Shown: positions 17,948 to 27,158 of the stretch, piece by piece | How the letters are laid out: every line of letters starts with the position of its first letter | Numbering within the stretch: position 1 is the first letter of the stretch | DNA from: SR-FBR-E99 sp963732365 | GTDB taxonomy: Bacteria; Bacteroidota; Bacteroidia; Bacteroidales; VadinHA17 | Assembly (NCBI GenBank): GCA_963732365.1 | Contig: CAVSZC010000007.1 | Span: 310,001-374,000, forward strand | Direction: 5' to 3' | DNA length: 64,000 nucleotides | Program-made: the position numbers and the translations under genes | The notes under the pieces: model-generated | Seen by the model: only the letters and a program-made list of their open reading frames with translations | Databases searched by the model: none | What the model was told of the DNA's origin: nothing

Positions 17948-18355
17948 ATGAGCATTAAACTTAACATCCTCGACAAAATACTGAAAGGCAGGCCTGTCCG
18001 CATACCAGGAGTTGTAATGGAGAGTTTTCGCAACAATTTCAGCGGAGCCAGGAACATGGAATGGAGCCGCTACAAGGGACTGTTCGAGGTAATTTTCTAT
18101 CATGATGAAAAGGAAACGATAGCCAGGTTTGATCAGGATGGGATACTGCTCGAATACCGCATCAACCTGCAGCTTGATACCATTTCGCAGGGAATAAAGA
18201 GCAGGGCGGCTGCAGAGGGAGAGATAATGAACTGCATTGAGTTTCATTCCGTTGACACCATCAGGTATGAGTTTATTGTACGCGATGAGAAGCTTGTGAG
18301 ATACCTCCTTCTGACCGATATGGCCGGCAACAAGATCAGGAAAGAGGCACTCTGA
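17948..18355 (+). CDS. PepSY-like small protein without signal peptide
   Basis: A 135-residue protein. Two tandem units fit the PepSY-like pattern: FRNNFSGARNMEWSRYKGLF ... ARFDQDGILLEYRI, then YEFIVRDEKLVRYLLLTDMAG. Relatives in Bacteroidetes normally carry a signal peptide, while this one starts MSIKLNILDKILKGRP with no hydrophobic core, so a cytoplasmic location is likely. It follows the ECF sigma gene by 36 bases and is probably co-transcribed, making it a candidate partner; that is inference. Confidence 0.6.
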   Translation: MSIKLNILDKILKGRPVRIPGVVMESFRNNFSGARNMEWSRYKGLFEVIFYHDEKETIARFDQDGILLEYRINLQLDTISQGIKSRAAAEGEIMNCIEFHSVDTIRYEFIVRDEKLVRYLLLTDMAGNKIRKEAL

Positions 18356-18420
18356 GCCGCCTCCCACTTGCGTAATCAGGAATTGTTGTACCTTCTGCTC
18401 ACAAAATAAACGTGAACATT

Positions 18421-18858
18421 ATGAAAAGAGTACTTTTTGTTTTGATCGCCGCGACCCTGTTGATCAATGTACATGGTCAGGATGATCAGGCCCTGATCAG
18501 GCAGGTGATTATGAGCGCTTATGTAGATGGCATTCACAATCATGGTGATGCAGCGGAAATTGACAAGGGGTTTCATCCCTGTTTTGTCCTTTTAGGCATA
18601 GGTGCTGACAGCACTACTGTCACACTTCTTCCCATCTATAACTGGAAGGAGAGCACGAGAGCCGCCAAGGCAAAGGCGATGGGTGTCAAGCCCCCGGTGA
18701 CGGAGTGCAAGTTCATTTCAATAGATGTTACAGGCAATGCCGCCATGGCAAAGATAGAACTGTGGCGTGGCAACAAGCTTATCTTCACAGATTACCTGGG
18801 TCTATACAAATTCAGGGAAGGCTGGAGGATTGTAAACAAGATCTATCACAGGCACTAG
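18421..18858 (+). CDS. Exported NTF2-like/lumazine-binding-like protein
   Basis: From the ATG at 18421, 145 residues (a GTG three codons upstream is less likely). Residues 1-18 (MKRVLFVLIAATLLINVHGQ) are a signal peptide. The rest matches the NTF2-like cone fold of Bacteroidetes nuclear transport factor 2/putative lumazine-binding proteins: IRQVIMSAYVDGIHNHGDAA at the first helix, FHPCFVLLGIG, and a closing strand GLYKFREGWRIVNKIYH. These are commonly secreted and of unknown role. A heptamer repeat array begins at its stop codon. Confidence 0.8.
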   Translation: MKRVLFVLIAATLLINVHGQDDQALIRQVIMSAYVDGIHNHGDAAEIDKGFHPCFVLLGIGADSTTVTLLPIYNWKESTRAAKAKAMGVKPPVTECKFISIDVTGNAAMAKIELWRGNKLIFTDYLGLYKFREGWRIVNKIYHRH

Positions 18859-18864
18859 CAGGGC

Positions 18865-18934
18865 AGGGAGCAAGGAGCATGGAGCAGGGGGTTAGGGATT
18901 GACCGAAGACCGAAGACTGAAGACCGAAGACTTT
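18865..18934. repeat. Degenerate heptamer array with drifting unit
   Basis: Ten consecutive 7-base units stay in phase: agggagc, aaggagc, atggagc, agggggt, tagggat, tgaccga, agaccga, agactga, agaccga, agacttt. The sequence shifts from an agg-rich unit to an agaccga unit without losing the 7-base register. The phase can be traced back to the preceding stop codon. Confidence 0.8.
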
Positions 18935-18995
18935 CAGGCAGAGGTTTGCCGATATAAAACAGAGGATTACTTCGTGATCCCCGGAAGGGAATCCT

Positions 18996-19222
<227 letters not shown>

Positions 19223-19286
19223 AAAAAACACTGAAATCGTTTTTTCAGCGGGGCAAAATTAAAAAATCATTGCATACTTTACAAGA

Positions 19287-20699
19287 TTATCCCCTCTTTT
19301 TCTCCATCAGCACCACATTCTCAACATGAAAGGTCTGAGGGAACATGTCAACAGGCTGTACCCGCGTCAGATCATACCCCTCAGAAAGTATGCCCAGGTC
19401 ACGCGCCTGCGTGGCCGGATTGCAGCTCACGTATACAATCCTGTCAGCACCTGACCGGAGCATGACCCTCGTGACCTCCTCATGCATGCCTGCCCTCGGA
19501 GGATCGGTGATGATAACGTCAGGTCTCCCCCGCTCACTGAAGAGGGTGTCATTCAGTATGTCTTTAATGTCACCTGAGATGAACAACGCATTGCCTATGT
19601 CATTAGCCGAAGCATTGATGCGGGCATCAGCGACCGCCTCATCTATGTATTCTATCCCTGTAACCCTGGCAGCCCCCGCAGCAAGGTAACATGCAATGGT
19701 GCCAGCGCCGGTATACAGATCATATACGTTTTCCGTTCCGGTAAGCTGTGCAAACTCCTTCACGATGCCGTATAGCCTCGCTGCCTGCCTGCTGTTGGTC
19801 TGGTAGAACGACTTCGGTCCCACCCTGAACCTGAGACCCTCCATCTCCTCTGTGATATAGAGACTGCCCGAGTGGTGCACCGGTGTCTGGTCAGAGAGGC
19901 TGGTGTTCTTCTTGATGTTGGACACATACCACAACGAGGTTATCCCGGGGAATTGACCTGCCATATGACTGAGCAGGCTCTCTCTCTCCTCTTCTTCACC
20001 GTACGCCGTTACCAGCACCACCATCACCTCCCCGGTGGTGGTAATCCTGACTATCAGGTTTCGCAGGAAGCCTGTATGATCTCTCTGGTCATAGAATTGC
20101 AGTCCTTTCTCGATGGCATATCTTCTTACCTCATTCTTTATGGCGTTCGACGGTTCTTCCATCAGAAGGCACTCGTTAATATCCAGCACCTTGTCATAGA
20201 TGCCCGGGACATGAAAGCCGAGCGCCGGCCTTTTCTCCAGCTTCTGATCCGAGCCTGCCTCCTCACGTGTTATCCACCGCCTCTCTGCAAAGGTATACTC
20301 CAGCTTGTTACGGTACCGGTAGCTCTTCTCCGACCCCACTATGGGGTTGACAACGGGTACCGAAAGATGACCTATCCGCGTGAGGTTATCCCTCACCTGC
20401 TTCTCCTTGTAAAAGAGCTGCTTATCGTATGGCAGGTGCTGCCAGCGGCAGCCGCCGCATACACCGAAATGTTCGCATGGCGGGATGGTTCTTTCAGGGG
20501 AGGGTGTTGTCACTGCCAGCGCCACACCTTCCATATAACGACTCTTCTTCCTTGTCACCCTGACATCGATCACATCACCGGGTATCATTCCGGGAACAAA
20601 GAGGACAACATCATTGACCCTGGCAATGGCATTTCCTTCTGATCCTATGTCCGTGATCGTCACCCCTCTCAGCAGAGGCAGAGCCTTCTTCCTTCCCAC
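19287..20699 (-). CDS. rlmD: 23S rRNA (uracil-5-)-methyltransferase RlmD
   Basis: A 470-residue enzyme. An N-terminal TRAM domain (VTITDIGSEGNAIARVNDVV) is followed by the iron-sulfur cysteines in CEHFGVCGGC and DINECLL, then the SAM-binding DLYTGAGTIACYLA and the catalytic ITDPPRAGMHEE and VYVSCNPATQARDL motifs, with the nucleophile in SCNP. It methylates a uridine of 23S rRNA. The start is a GTG at 20699; no ATG suits the TRAM domain. It begins 3 bases after the lipase-like gene stops, so they share a transcript. Confidence 0.93.
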   Translation of the reverse strand: MGRKKALPLLRGVTITDIGSEGNAIARVNDVVLFVPGMIPGDVIDVRVTRKKSRYMEGVALAVTTPSPERTIPPCEHFGVCGGCRWQHLPYDKQLFYKEKQVRDNLTRIGHLSVPVVNPIVGSEKSYRYRNKLEYTFAERRWITREEAGSDQKLEKRPALGFHVPGIYDKVLDINECLLMEEPSNAIKNEVRRYAIEKGLQFYDQRDHTGFLRNLIVRITTTGEVMVVLVTAYGEEEERESLLSHMAGQFPGITSLWYVSNIKKNTSLSDQTPVHHSGSLYITEEMEGLRFRVGPKSFYQTNSRQAARLYGIVKEFAQLTGTENVYDLYTGAGTIACYLAAGAARVTGIEYIDEAVADARINASANDIGNALFISGDIKDILNDTLFSERGRPDVIITDPPRAGMHEEVTRVMLRSGADRIVYVSCNPATQARDLGILSEGYDLTRVQPVDMFPQTFHVENVVLMEKKRG

Positions 20700-20702
20700 C
20701 TG

Positions 20703-21932
20703 TTACTTCCTGAATAATTTGAAGAAAGAGAGTCCGGCCATGCCGGCTGGCAGCACACCTTCCGAGTGATCAAGACCATCAAGCTCTACATAGTTGCAAA
20801 TAAGTGGATTAGTTCCGGCGTCAAGCATCGCATCATGCATCATCTCGGAGAGTTCAGGAATGACATAATCGTCTGCGGTGCCGTGAACAAACAGCAAAGG
20901 CACCCCGGAGTCCCATCCCGCAACGCTGTTTGCTGTCATGGCATTACGCACACTCGCATATGCTGCGGAGGTAGCGTGGCCTGTGATATAATCAGCCCTG
21001 AAAAGCTGCGGGATCAGCTGTGTCAGCTGCCCGTTTATCTGGTCTGAAGAGTGCATCCCGTCATATAATAACGGTATGCGGTCGAAATAAGGACTCTGAA
21101 ACAAATCTGAAAGCGGATTGGTAAAGAGGTCATATTCACTGTACGCATTGGCTAAATAACCCAGGAAGACAGGCATGGGGTATTCAGCAAGCCCAAGAAC
21201 ATAAGAATTAAAATAGGCAATATCATAGGCGCCTGCACCGCACGAGGCTGCTGTAACATTGAAGTCAGCACTGTAGTCATTCTCAAGGGCATCGAGAAAC
21301 GCCAGGGTAGCCCAGCCGCCCTGCGAATAGCCAAGCAGGAAATGTTCATTGCTTATGGTTATATCGGCGGCTATATCATCATCAAACTCCCTGAGCGAAT
21401 AGAGCATGTCGACAAGGCATCTGACAGTCGATTCCTTGTGAAAATAGGGATGGGGCATATCATCCGAGGTCCCGAAGCCCAGATAGTCGGCCATCATAAC
21501 CACATAACCCGTGGAGGCAATACATTCAAGGACCTGGTAATATGTATTGAACGGATTGACCGATGGTGCTTCCGAATGCAGTGTGTTGGTACCGTTCTGA
21601 TATGCAAGGACGGGATAAGTGCCGGGTTTTGAAGGTATTGCAACCAGGCCTGAGGCAAGCACATCTTCCCCGTTGAACTTCGTGTTGTATGTGATACTGT
21701 AAACGATCACACCGCCGTCGACATCAGAGATGATCTCCGAAACGCCTGGATATACTGCTTTAATTACGTTCAGAAGGGTATTTATATTTGTCTCTGTCAT
21801 CGTCACCTCCCTCGTGGCTGAGACCAGGTAGGTATTGTCATCGAAAGGATCGGACTTCTCCTTACATGACTGCATGATCACTATCGGCAGCATGATAAGG
21901 GCAATTCTCAGAATATTGTATATGTTTCTCAT
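20703..21932 (-). CDS. Lipase-like alpha/beta-hydrolase lipoprotein
   Basis: The ATG at 21932 gives 409 residues with leader MRNIYNILRIALIMLPIVIM and a lipobox-like QSCKEK. The frame stays open upstream only because it runs through tandem repeats, and the promoter box at 21951-21958 rules out that longer form. The nucleophile Ser is in LLGYSQGGWATL, Asp in HGTADDYVIPE, and His in LDGLDHSEG. It resembles secretory lipases/esterases; the substrate is unknown. It lies directly upstream of rlmD. Confidence 0.85.
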   Translation of the reverse strand: MRNIYNILRIALIMLPIVIMQSCKEKSDPFDDNTYLVSATREVTMTETNINTLLNVIKAVYPGVSEIISDVDGGVIVYSITYNTKFNGEDVLASGLVAIPSKPGTYPVLAYQNGTNTLHSEAPSVNPFNTYYQVLECIASTGYVVMMADYLGFGTSDDMPHPYFHKESTVRCLVDMLYSLREFDDDIAADITISNEHFLLGYSQGGWATLAFLDALENDYSADFNVTAASCGAGAYDIAYFNSYVLGLAEYPMPVFLGYLANAYSEYDLFTNPLSDLFQSPYFDRIPLLYDGMHSSDQINGQLTQLIPQLFRADYITGHATSAAYASVRNAMTANSVAGWDSGVPLLFVHGTADDYVIPELSEMMHDAMLDAGTNPLICNYVELDGLDHSEGVLPAGMAGLSFFKLFRK

Positions 21933-21950
21933 CACTGTCACTGTTTGATG

Positions 21951-21983
21951 CAAAGATAGGTCAATTTCTTTTGAGAGGTGCAA
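21951..21983 (-). promoter_or_regulatory. Promoter of the lipase-like lipoprotein gene
   Basis: Minus-strand -7 box TATCTTTG at 21958-21951, 19 bases before the ATG. A TTG at 21983-21981 lies 22 bases further upstream and is part of the aggtgca repeat array, so the array may supply the -33 element. Confidence 0.55.
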
Positions 21984-22027
21984 GGTGCAAGGTGCAAGGT
22001 GCAGGGTGCAAGGTGCAAGGTGCAAGG
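21976..22027. repeat. Heptamer array, unit aggtgca
   Basis: Seven nearly identical copies of aggtgca in tandem; only one base differs (gggtgca in the fifth). This is the most homogeneous of the arrays in the window, suggesting recent expansion. Confidence 0.95.
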
Positions 22028-22048
22028 ATTGAATAAATGTAAGGATTT

Positions 22049-22118
22049 CCCCTCCTGAGCCAGGAGGGGAGCCGTCCCGAACCTTCGGGACGGGGTACTC
22101 CTCCTAACATAGGAGGAG
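22049..22118. repeat. Three consecutive hairpins, probable dispersed palindromic element
   Basis: Stems in order: cccctcctg/caggagggg (22049-22057 and 22061-22069), ccgtcccgaa/ttcgggacgg (22072-22081 and 22084-22093), ctcctccta/taggaggag (22098-22106 and 22110-22118). All are perfect, with loops of 2-3 bases and spacers of 2-4 bases. The regularity argues for a mobile palindromic repeat or structured RNA. Confidence 0.8.
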
Positions 22119-22141
22119 AAATTTCTCTGTTCTAACCCTGC

Positions 22142-22216
22142 AGAGAGCAAGGGGCAGGGAAGACGGAAGACCGGAGACCGGAGACGGAAGACTGCAAGAC
22201 TGCAGGACTGCAGGAC
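22142..22216. repeat. Degenerate heptamer array passing to an 8-base unit
   Basis: Units in register: agagagc, aaggggc, agggaag, acggaag, accggag, accggag, acggaag; then the period becomes 8 (actgcaag, actgcagg, actgcagg). It ends 10 bases before the -7 box of the ABC-F gene. Confidence 0.75.
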
Positions 22217-22225
22217 ATTTTTTTC

Positions 22226-22233
22226 TATCTTTG
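22226..22233 (+). promoter_or_regulatory. -7 box of the ABC-F operon
   Basis: Plus-strand TATCTTTG, full consensus match, 20 bases before the ATG at 22253. The leader would be only about 12 bases. Confidence 0.6.
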
Positions 22234-22252
22234 CACCTTCAAATTCTGACTG

Positions 22253-24232
22253 ATGGTCTCCGTCAATAACGTATCACTCCTTTTTGGCAGTTTTGTCCTT
22301 CTCGATGAAGTCTCATTCCTTATCACCAGGCAGGAGCGCATAGGGCTTACAGGGAGGAACGGAGCCGGGAAGTCGACCCTGATGAAGATCATCGCCGGTC
22401 TTCAGGAGCCCACTTCAGGCTCTGTAGAGAAGCCCCGGGAGCTGTCAGTGGGATACCTCGAGCAGCAGATGAAGGTCTCTGACACCACTACCGTGCTTGA
22501 GGAAGCCCTCACAGCCTTCACCGAGCTGAAGGCTCTTGAGCGGGAGATAGCATCATGCACACTTGCCGTCACGGAGAGAACCGACTATGAGAGCCAGGGA
22601 TACCATGAGCTGTGCGACAGGCTGCACCAGGCTGACGAGCGCTATCGCATGCTGGGAGGCAATGACTATGTGTCGGTCACAGGACAGACGCTCACAGGCC
22701 TCGGCTTCAGCCATACCGACTTCAGCAGGCCAACGCGCGAGCTGAGCGGCGGATGGCGCATGAGGGTCGAGCTGGCAAAGATACTTCTTCGCAAACCAGA
22801 CCTCATCCTGCTTGACGAACCTACCAACCACCTGGACATTGAGTCTATCATGTGGCTCGAGAATTTTCTTATCTCCTATCCCGGAGCAGTGATCCTGGTG
22901 TCACATGACCGTACTTTCCTCGATAATGTGACACTGAGGACGCTCGAGATAAGCCTCGGCAGGATATATGACTACAGGGTGCCCTACACAAGGTACACGG
23001 AGCTGAGGCGTGAGCGCCGCGAACAGCAGGAGGCCGCCTTCCGCAACCAGCAGAAGATGATCGACGATACGGAGAGATTCATCGAGCGGTTCAGATACAA
23101 GCCCACCAAGGCAGTTCAGGTACAGAGCAAAATCAAGCAGCTGAAGAAACTGGAACGGATCGAGATCGAGGATGAAGACCTGTCAGCAATAAATATACGG
23201 TTCTCACCTGCGCCCCGCTCGGGCACCGTGGTCGTGGAGGCAGACGAAGCCTCAAAGCGCTATGGCTCGCACCTCGTGCTTGACAGGATATCATTGAAGA
23301 TAGAGCGAGGTGAGAAGGTGGCCTTCGTGGGACGAAACGGCGAGGGGAAGACCACACTCTCAAGAATGATACTCCGCCAGGTTGATCATGAAGGCACTGT
23401 GAAGCAAGGGCATAATGTCAGCATAGGCTATTTCGCCCAGAACCAGGATGAGCTGCTTAATGATGACCTCACCGTCTTTGAGACGGTAGACCGTATCGCG
23501 AGAGGCGATATACGAACCCGTATGCGTGATATCCTCGGAGCTTTTCTGTTCCAGGGAGACGATATTGAAAAGAAAGTGAAGGTGCTGTCAGGCGGGGAGC
23601 GGTCAAGGCTGGCAATAGTGCAGCTGTTGCTTGAGCCCTATAACCTGCTCCTCCTTGACGAGCCGACCAACCACCTTGACATCCGTTCAAAAGAGATACT
23701 CAAAAAGGCCCTCATCAGGTTTGATGGCACATTAATTGTGGTCTCGCATGACAGGGACTTTCTCGACGGGCTGGTGAACAAGGTGTACGAATTCCGTGAC
23801 AGGAAGATAAGGACACACCTCGGAGGGATATCAGAGTTCCTCAGGGCGAGGAAGATAGAGTCGCTGAAAGAACTTGAGAAAAAAGATGTCGCAGTGACAG
23901 CTGCTGCCCCCCCTGCTACGGGTAAGAGAGCACCCGTTCAGAACAGTAAGACACGATACCTTGAAAAGAAGGAGACAGAGAGGGTCTACAGGAGGCTGAA
24001 GAGACAGACAGAAGAGAGTGAGGCGGAAATAACTCTCCTTGAGAAGGAGATTGCGGATATGGATTTCCGGCTGGCATCAGGTGACAATGAGGTGGTCAGT
24101 GACACATCGTTCTACAACACCTACGAGGAGAAGAAACAGAGACTTGACATTCTCATGCACAAATGGGAAAAGATGCACAGTGAGCTTGAAGATTTCATGA
24201 CAGAATACATGAGCAGCGATGATCATTTATGA
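22253..24232 (+). CDS. ABC-F family ATPase
   Basis: A 659-residue protein with two nucleotide-binding domains and no membrane segment. Walker A motifs are GRNGAGKSTL and GRNGEGKTTL; signatures are LSGGWRMRV and LSGGERSRLA; both Walker B motifs read LLDEPTNHLD. Between them is the charged linker (RRERREQQEAAFRNQQKM) typical of ribosome-binding ABC-F proteins, and the last 80 residues form a coiled coil as in Uup. ABC-F proteins act on the ribosomal E site during translation. It leads an operon with thioesterase, GWxTD and rlmB genes; its 3' end overlaps the next gene by 14 bases. Confidence 0.92.
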   Translation: MVSVNNVSLLFGSFVLLDEVSFLITRQERIGLTGRNGAGKSTLMKIIAGLQEPTSGSVEKPRELSVGYLEQQMKVSDTTTVLEEALTAFTELKALEREIASCTLAVTERTDYESQGYHELCDRLHQADERYRMLGGNDYVSVTGQTLTGLGFSHTDFSRPTRELSGGWRMRVELAKILLRKPDLILLDEPTNHLDIESIMWLENFLISYPGAVILVSHDRTFLDNVTLRTLEISLGRIYDYRVPYTRYTELRRERREQQEAAFRNQQKMIDDTERFIERFRYKPTKAVQVQSKIKQLKKLERIEIEDEDLSAINIRFSPAPRSGTVVVEADEASKRYGSHLVLDRISLKIERGEKVAFVGRNGEGKTTLSRMILRQVDHEGTVKQGHNVSIGYFAQNQDELLNDDLTVFETVDRIARGDIRTRMRDILGAFLFQGDDIEKKVKVLSGGERSRLAIVQLLLEPYNLLLLDEPTNHLDIRSKEILKKALIRFDGTLIVVSHDRDFLDGLVNKVYEFRDRKIRTHLGGISEFLRARKIESLKELEKKDVAVTAAAPPATGKRAPVQNSKTRYLEKKETERVYRRLKRQTEESEAEITLLEKEIADMDFRLASGDNEVVSDTSFYNTYEEKKQRLDILMHKWEKMHSELEDFMTEYMSSDDHL

Positions 24233-24974
24233 GCGGAAATACCCGGTAAACGTCTTTGACACTGATGTCAGGGGCAGGCTAAGCCCCGGCTCACTCTTTA
24301 ACTATTTCCAGGATCTCGCCGGAAGGCATGCATCTGTCCTGGGCTTCGGCCGCGAACATCTCATTACAAATGGTTATTTCTGGGTGCTGGCGAGGATGCT
24401 GGTAAGGATCGAAAGGATGCCGCTAACGTGGGAAGAGGTTACGGTCCGCACCTGGCCTCGCGGCACCGATGCCATCTTCGCACTGCGTGACCTGGAGATG
24501 TACGACGCCGCAGGCAACAGGATTGTCGGAGCCTCCTCCTCCTGGGTCATTGTTGACCTTGAGACCAGAAAAGTGCAGCGCCCCGACAAGGCTCTCTCTT
24601 TCCTTAATGCCAGGTTTCCCGGGCAGAGAGCTCTCGAGACAAACGCGGGAAAAGTGCCGGCACTGAATGACAACAACCATAAGCTTTCCAGGCTGACAGC
24701 TCAGCTTGATGACCTGGACGTAAATAATCATGTCAACAATGCAAGGTACATTCACTGGGTTACCAATTCTTATGAAAAGGAGTTCATTGATGCCCATATA
24801 GCTGACATTGTGGAGGTGAACTATCTCTCCGAAGGGCACAATGGAGACGGGATAAACATACTGACCTCCGGCGGTGATGAGGGTGGTGACTCATTTGTTC
24901 ATTCTGTTATCCGTGAGGCAGACAGTACTGAACTTTGCAGGCTCAGGATAAAATGGAAAGAAGATACACTTTGA
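24219..24974 (+). CDS. Acyl-ACP thioesterase (FatA-like)
   Basis: A 251-residue double hot-dog thioesterase. The first domain begins YERKYPVNVFDTDVRGRLSP and includes WVLARMLVRIERMP; the second carries the catalytic-type DVNNHVNNARYIHW (Asp, Asn, His) near residue 168. It releases fatty acids from acyl carrier protein, ending synthesis or adjusting chain length. The start lies 14 bases inside the ABC-F gene. Confidence 0.9.
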   Translation: MIIYERKYPVNVFDTDVRGRLSPGSLFNYFQDLAGRHASVLGFGREHLITNGYFWVLARMLVRIERMPLTWEEVTVRTWPRGTDAIFALRDLEMYDAAGNRIVGASSSWVIVDLETRKVQRPDKALSFLNARFPGQRALETNAGKVPALNDNNHKLSRLTAQLDDLDVNNHVNNARYIHWVTNSYEKEFIDAHIADIVEVNYLSEGHNGDGINILTSGGDEGGDSFVHSVIREADSTELCRLRIKWKEDTL

Positions 24975-24995
24975 AATCTTTATTACCTTTAGGCC

Positions 24996-26336
24996 ATGCT
25001 TGGATTTTTCAGAGATAGAGTTGCGGCAATGGTTACAGCGGTGATTATTATGTCACTCGCCTCCTCATGCTCCACAAGCCGTCAGAGTGCCCCTGACACA
25101 AAAGATCTGTCATATGTTTATAACCCGGCAAGGAACATCTTCACCCCTTCAGTCTCATTATACAACGAGGATTCTGAAACGACGGTCCTTTCGGTCAGTG
25201 TCCGGAGGGATGAACTCTTTTTCAGTGAGGCAAATCCGGAAGGTGTGCCTAAAGCCTCCATCCTGCTGTCGGTTAAGCTTTTTGACCAGACAATGGGAGG
25301 AAACCTGGCAGATACGGCAAACTACAAGTATGACCTTCTCAGGGAAGAAGCAGGAGGCGGTTACTCATTCAGGATACCGCTAAAGGCCTATGACGGCAAA
25401 TCGTACACTGTAGCACTCAAGATCATCGATCTGATAAGGCAGAGGACGGTACAGGTATTTATTGATTTCGACAGGACAGGGCCTTACAGCAGTCTGAACT
25501 ATAAGGTACGCGATCACTTCAGCAAGAATGAGATTTTTTCCAATATACTGAAGCCCAATCAGTTCATCAATGTTCTCAGCCCCTCTTTGCAACCTGACAC
25601 GTTATGGTTGTTCTATTACAAGTCAGTGAAGGAACTCCCTGCCCCTCCTTCGACAGTGCTTCCGGAGGTCACCCTCGCTCCCGAACCTGAACTGATAATC
25701 CCTGTCCCGTATGCCGATACGCTGCCTATCATGTTTCCGCGTGAAGGGATCTATATGCTTTCGCCTGACAGCCTGATAAGAGAGGGGCTGGTGCTGTTGA
25801 ACTTCGGTAATGACCATCCCTCCTTTACAAGTCCTGAGACAATGATACCTCCGCTGGGTTATATCGCAACGCGTGAGGAGATGGAGGCACTGTTTTCTGC
25901 AGAGAAGCCGAAGCTTGCTCTTGATGAGTTCTGGCTTAACCGCACCGGCACCATCGAGAGGTCGAAAGAGCTGATAAGGATCTATTACAACCGCACCCTC
26001 TTTGCAAACTACTATTTCAGCTCATACAAGCAGGGCTGGCTCACTGACAGGGGCATGATGTACATTATCTACGGCCCGCCTGACAAAGTATACAAGAACG
26101 TTGAAGGTGAGAGCTGGGGCTATAAGATGCCTCCCGTGAAGAGCGCATGGGGATCTCAATACAGTTCAACAGAAGAGATTCTTTGGTTCAACTTCAGCAA
26201 GAAAAAGAACCTGTTCTCTCAGAATGATTTTGTCCTCAACAGGGCTTCCACACCTATCAGCTACTGGGATATTGCTGTTGCAAGATGGCGTGAGGGAAAG
26301 GTATTCAGACTTGAAACAGCCACAGAAATACAATGA
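24996..26336 (+). CDS. GWxTD domain lipoprotein
   Basis: A 446-residue protein with an N-terminal leader ending at a lipobox (SLASSCSTS). The C-terminal third holds the GWxTD signature (GWLTDRGMMYIIYGPPDKVY) and a following WGYKMPPVKSAWG. GWxTD domains are widespread in Bacteroidetes and Acidobacteria, without a firm function. It lies between the thioesterase and rlmB genes and overlaps rlmB by four bases. Confidence 0.88.
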   Translation: MLGFFRDRVAAMVTAVIIMSLASSCSTSRQSAPDTKDLSYVYNPARNIFTPSVSLYNEDSETTVLSVSVRRDELFFSEANPEGVPKASILLSVKLFDQTMGGNLADTANYKYDLLREEAGGGYSFRIPLKAYDGKSYTVALKIIDLIRQRTVQVFIDFDRTGPYSSLNYKVRDHFSKNEIFSNILKPNQFINVLSPSLQPDTLWLFYYKSVKELPAPPSTVLPEVTLAPEPELIIPVPYADTLPIMFPREGIYMLSPDSLIREGLVLLNFGNDHPSFTSPETMIPPLGYIATREEMEALFSAEKPKLALDEFWLNRTGTIERSKELIRIYYNRTLFANYYFSSYKQGWLTDRGMMYIIYGPPDKVYKNVEGESWGYKMPPVKSAWGSQYSSTEEILWFNFSKKKNLFSQNDFVLNRASTPISYWDIAVARWREGKVFRLETATEIQ

Positions 26337-27088
26337 TATACAGCGAAAAAGAATTCATCTTCGGAATGCATCCTGTCATCGAAGCCGTCATAGCCGGCAG
26401 GCAGATAGACCGCGTGCTTGTAAAGCAGGGACTCCGGGGAGCCTCCTACCATGACCTCATGAAAGTGATAAACGAGCATGGGGTACCCTGGCAGGTGGTT
26501 CCGCTTGAGAAGCTTGACTACATCACACGAAAAAATCACCAGGGTGTCATTGCATGGCTGTCGGCGATAGAGTTTCAAGATATTGAGAATCTCCTGCCGC
26601 GCATCTTTGAAGAGGGCAATGATCCCCTCCTGATGATGCTTGACGGGGTAAGCGACGTACGCAACTTCGGGGCTATAGTGCGGTCAGCAGCATGCTTCGG
26701 GGCACATGCCATCATCATACCCGAAAAGAACTCGGCACGTATCTCAGCTGACGCTATCAAAGCATCGGCCGGAGCATTGAACTCATTCCCTGTATGCAGG
26801 GTAAAGAGCATCACACGCTGCCTTACCTATCTCAAGGAATCAGGAGTGAGGGCTTTTGCCGCAACGGAAAAGAGCAGTAAGAATATCAGCACTGCAGACC
26901 TGAGTGGTCCGGCAGTGATAATCCTCGGATCGGAGGAGAAGGGCATCAGCCGAGAACTGCTGACAATGTGCGATGTTCAGGTTTCTATACCTGTTTCAGG
27001 TGCGATAAGCTCACTGAACGTCTCGGTCTCGGCAGGGATAGCGCTGTATGAGGTGAAGAGGCAGAGAGAGGCTGCAGCAGGAAAGTAG
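26333..27088 (+). CDS. rlmB: 23S rRNA (guanosine-2'-O-)-methyltransferase RlmB
   Basis: A 251-residue SpoU/TrmH methyltransferase. The N-terminal substrate-binding domain starts FIFGMHPVIEAVIAGRQIDR. The knotted catalytic domain has motif 1 (VRNFGAIVRSAACFGA), motif 2 (ILGSEEKGIS) and motif 3 (IPVSGAISSLNVSVSAGIAL). It methylates a conserved guanosine in the peptidyl transferase region of 23S rRNA. It is the last gene of the ABC-F operon. Confidence 0.93.
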   Translation: MIYSEKEFIFGMHPVIEAVIAGRQIDRVLVKQGLRGASYHDLMKVINEHGVPWQVVPLEKLDYITRKNHQGVIAWLSAIEFQDIENLLPRIFEEGNDPLLMMLDGVSDVRNFGAIVRSAACFGAHAIIIPEKNSARISADAIKASAGALNSFPVCRVKSITRCLTYLKESGVRAFAATEKSSKNISTADLSGPAVIILGSEEKGISRELLTMCDVQVSIPVSGAISSLNVSVSAGIALYEVKRQREAAAGK

Positions 27089-27158
27089 GCGACTCCGGTG
27101 TCCGTCCCGGCAGTTGCCTTGCCAACCCACATTGCGTTTATGATCAGATGGTTACATT

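Larger units (their letters stand above)
21933..22252. other. Divergent intergenic region filled with repeats
   Basis: Between two divergent genes. Apart from the two promoters, it is made up of a perfect-type heptamer array, three successive hairpins, and a second, less regular array. No coding sequence is supported. Confidence 0.8.

Noticed and set aside
21933..22025. N-terminal extension of the lipase-like gene through the aggtgca repeats (reads as LAPCTLH repeats)
   Set aside because: It is tandem repeat read in one frame, lies upstream of the promoter box, and would place the lipoprotein signal sequence inside the chain.
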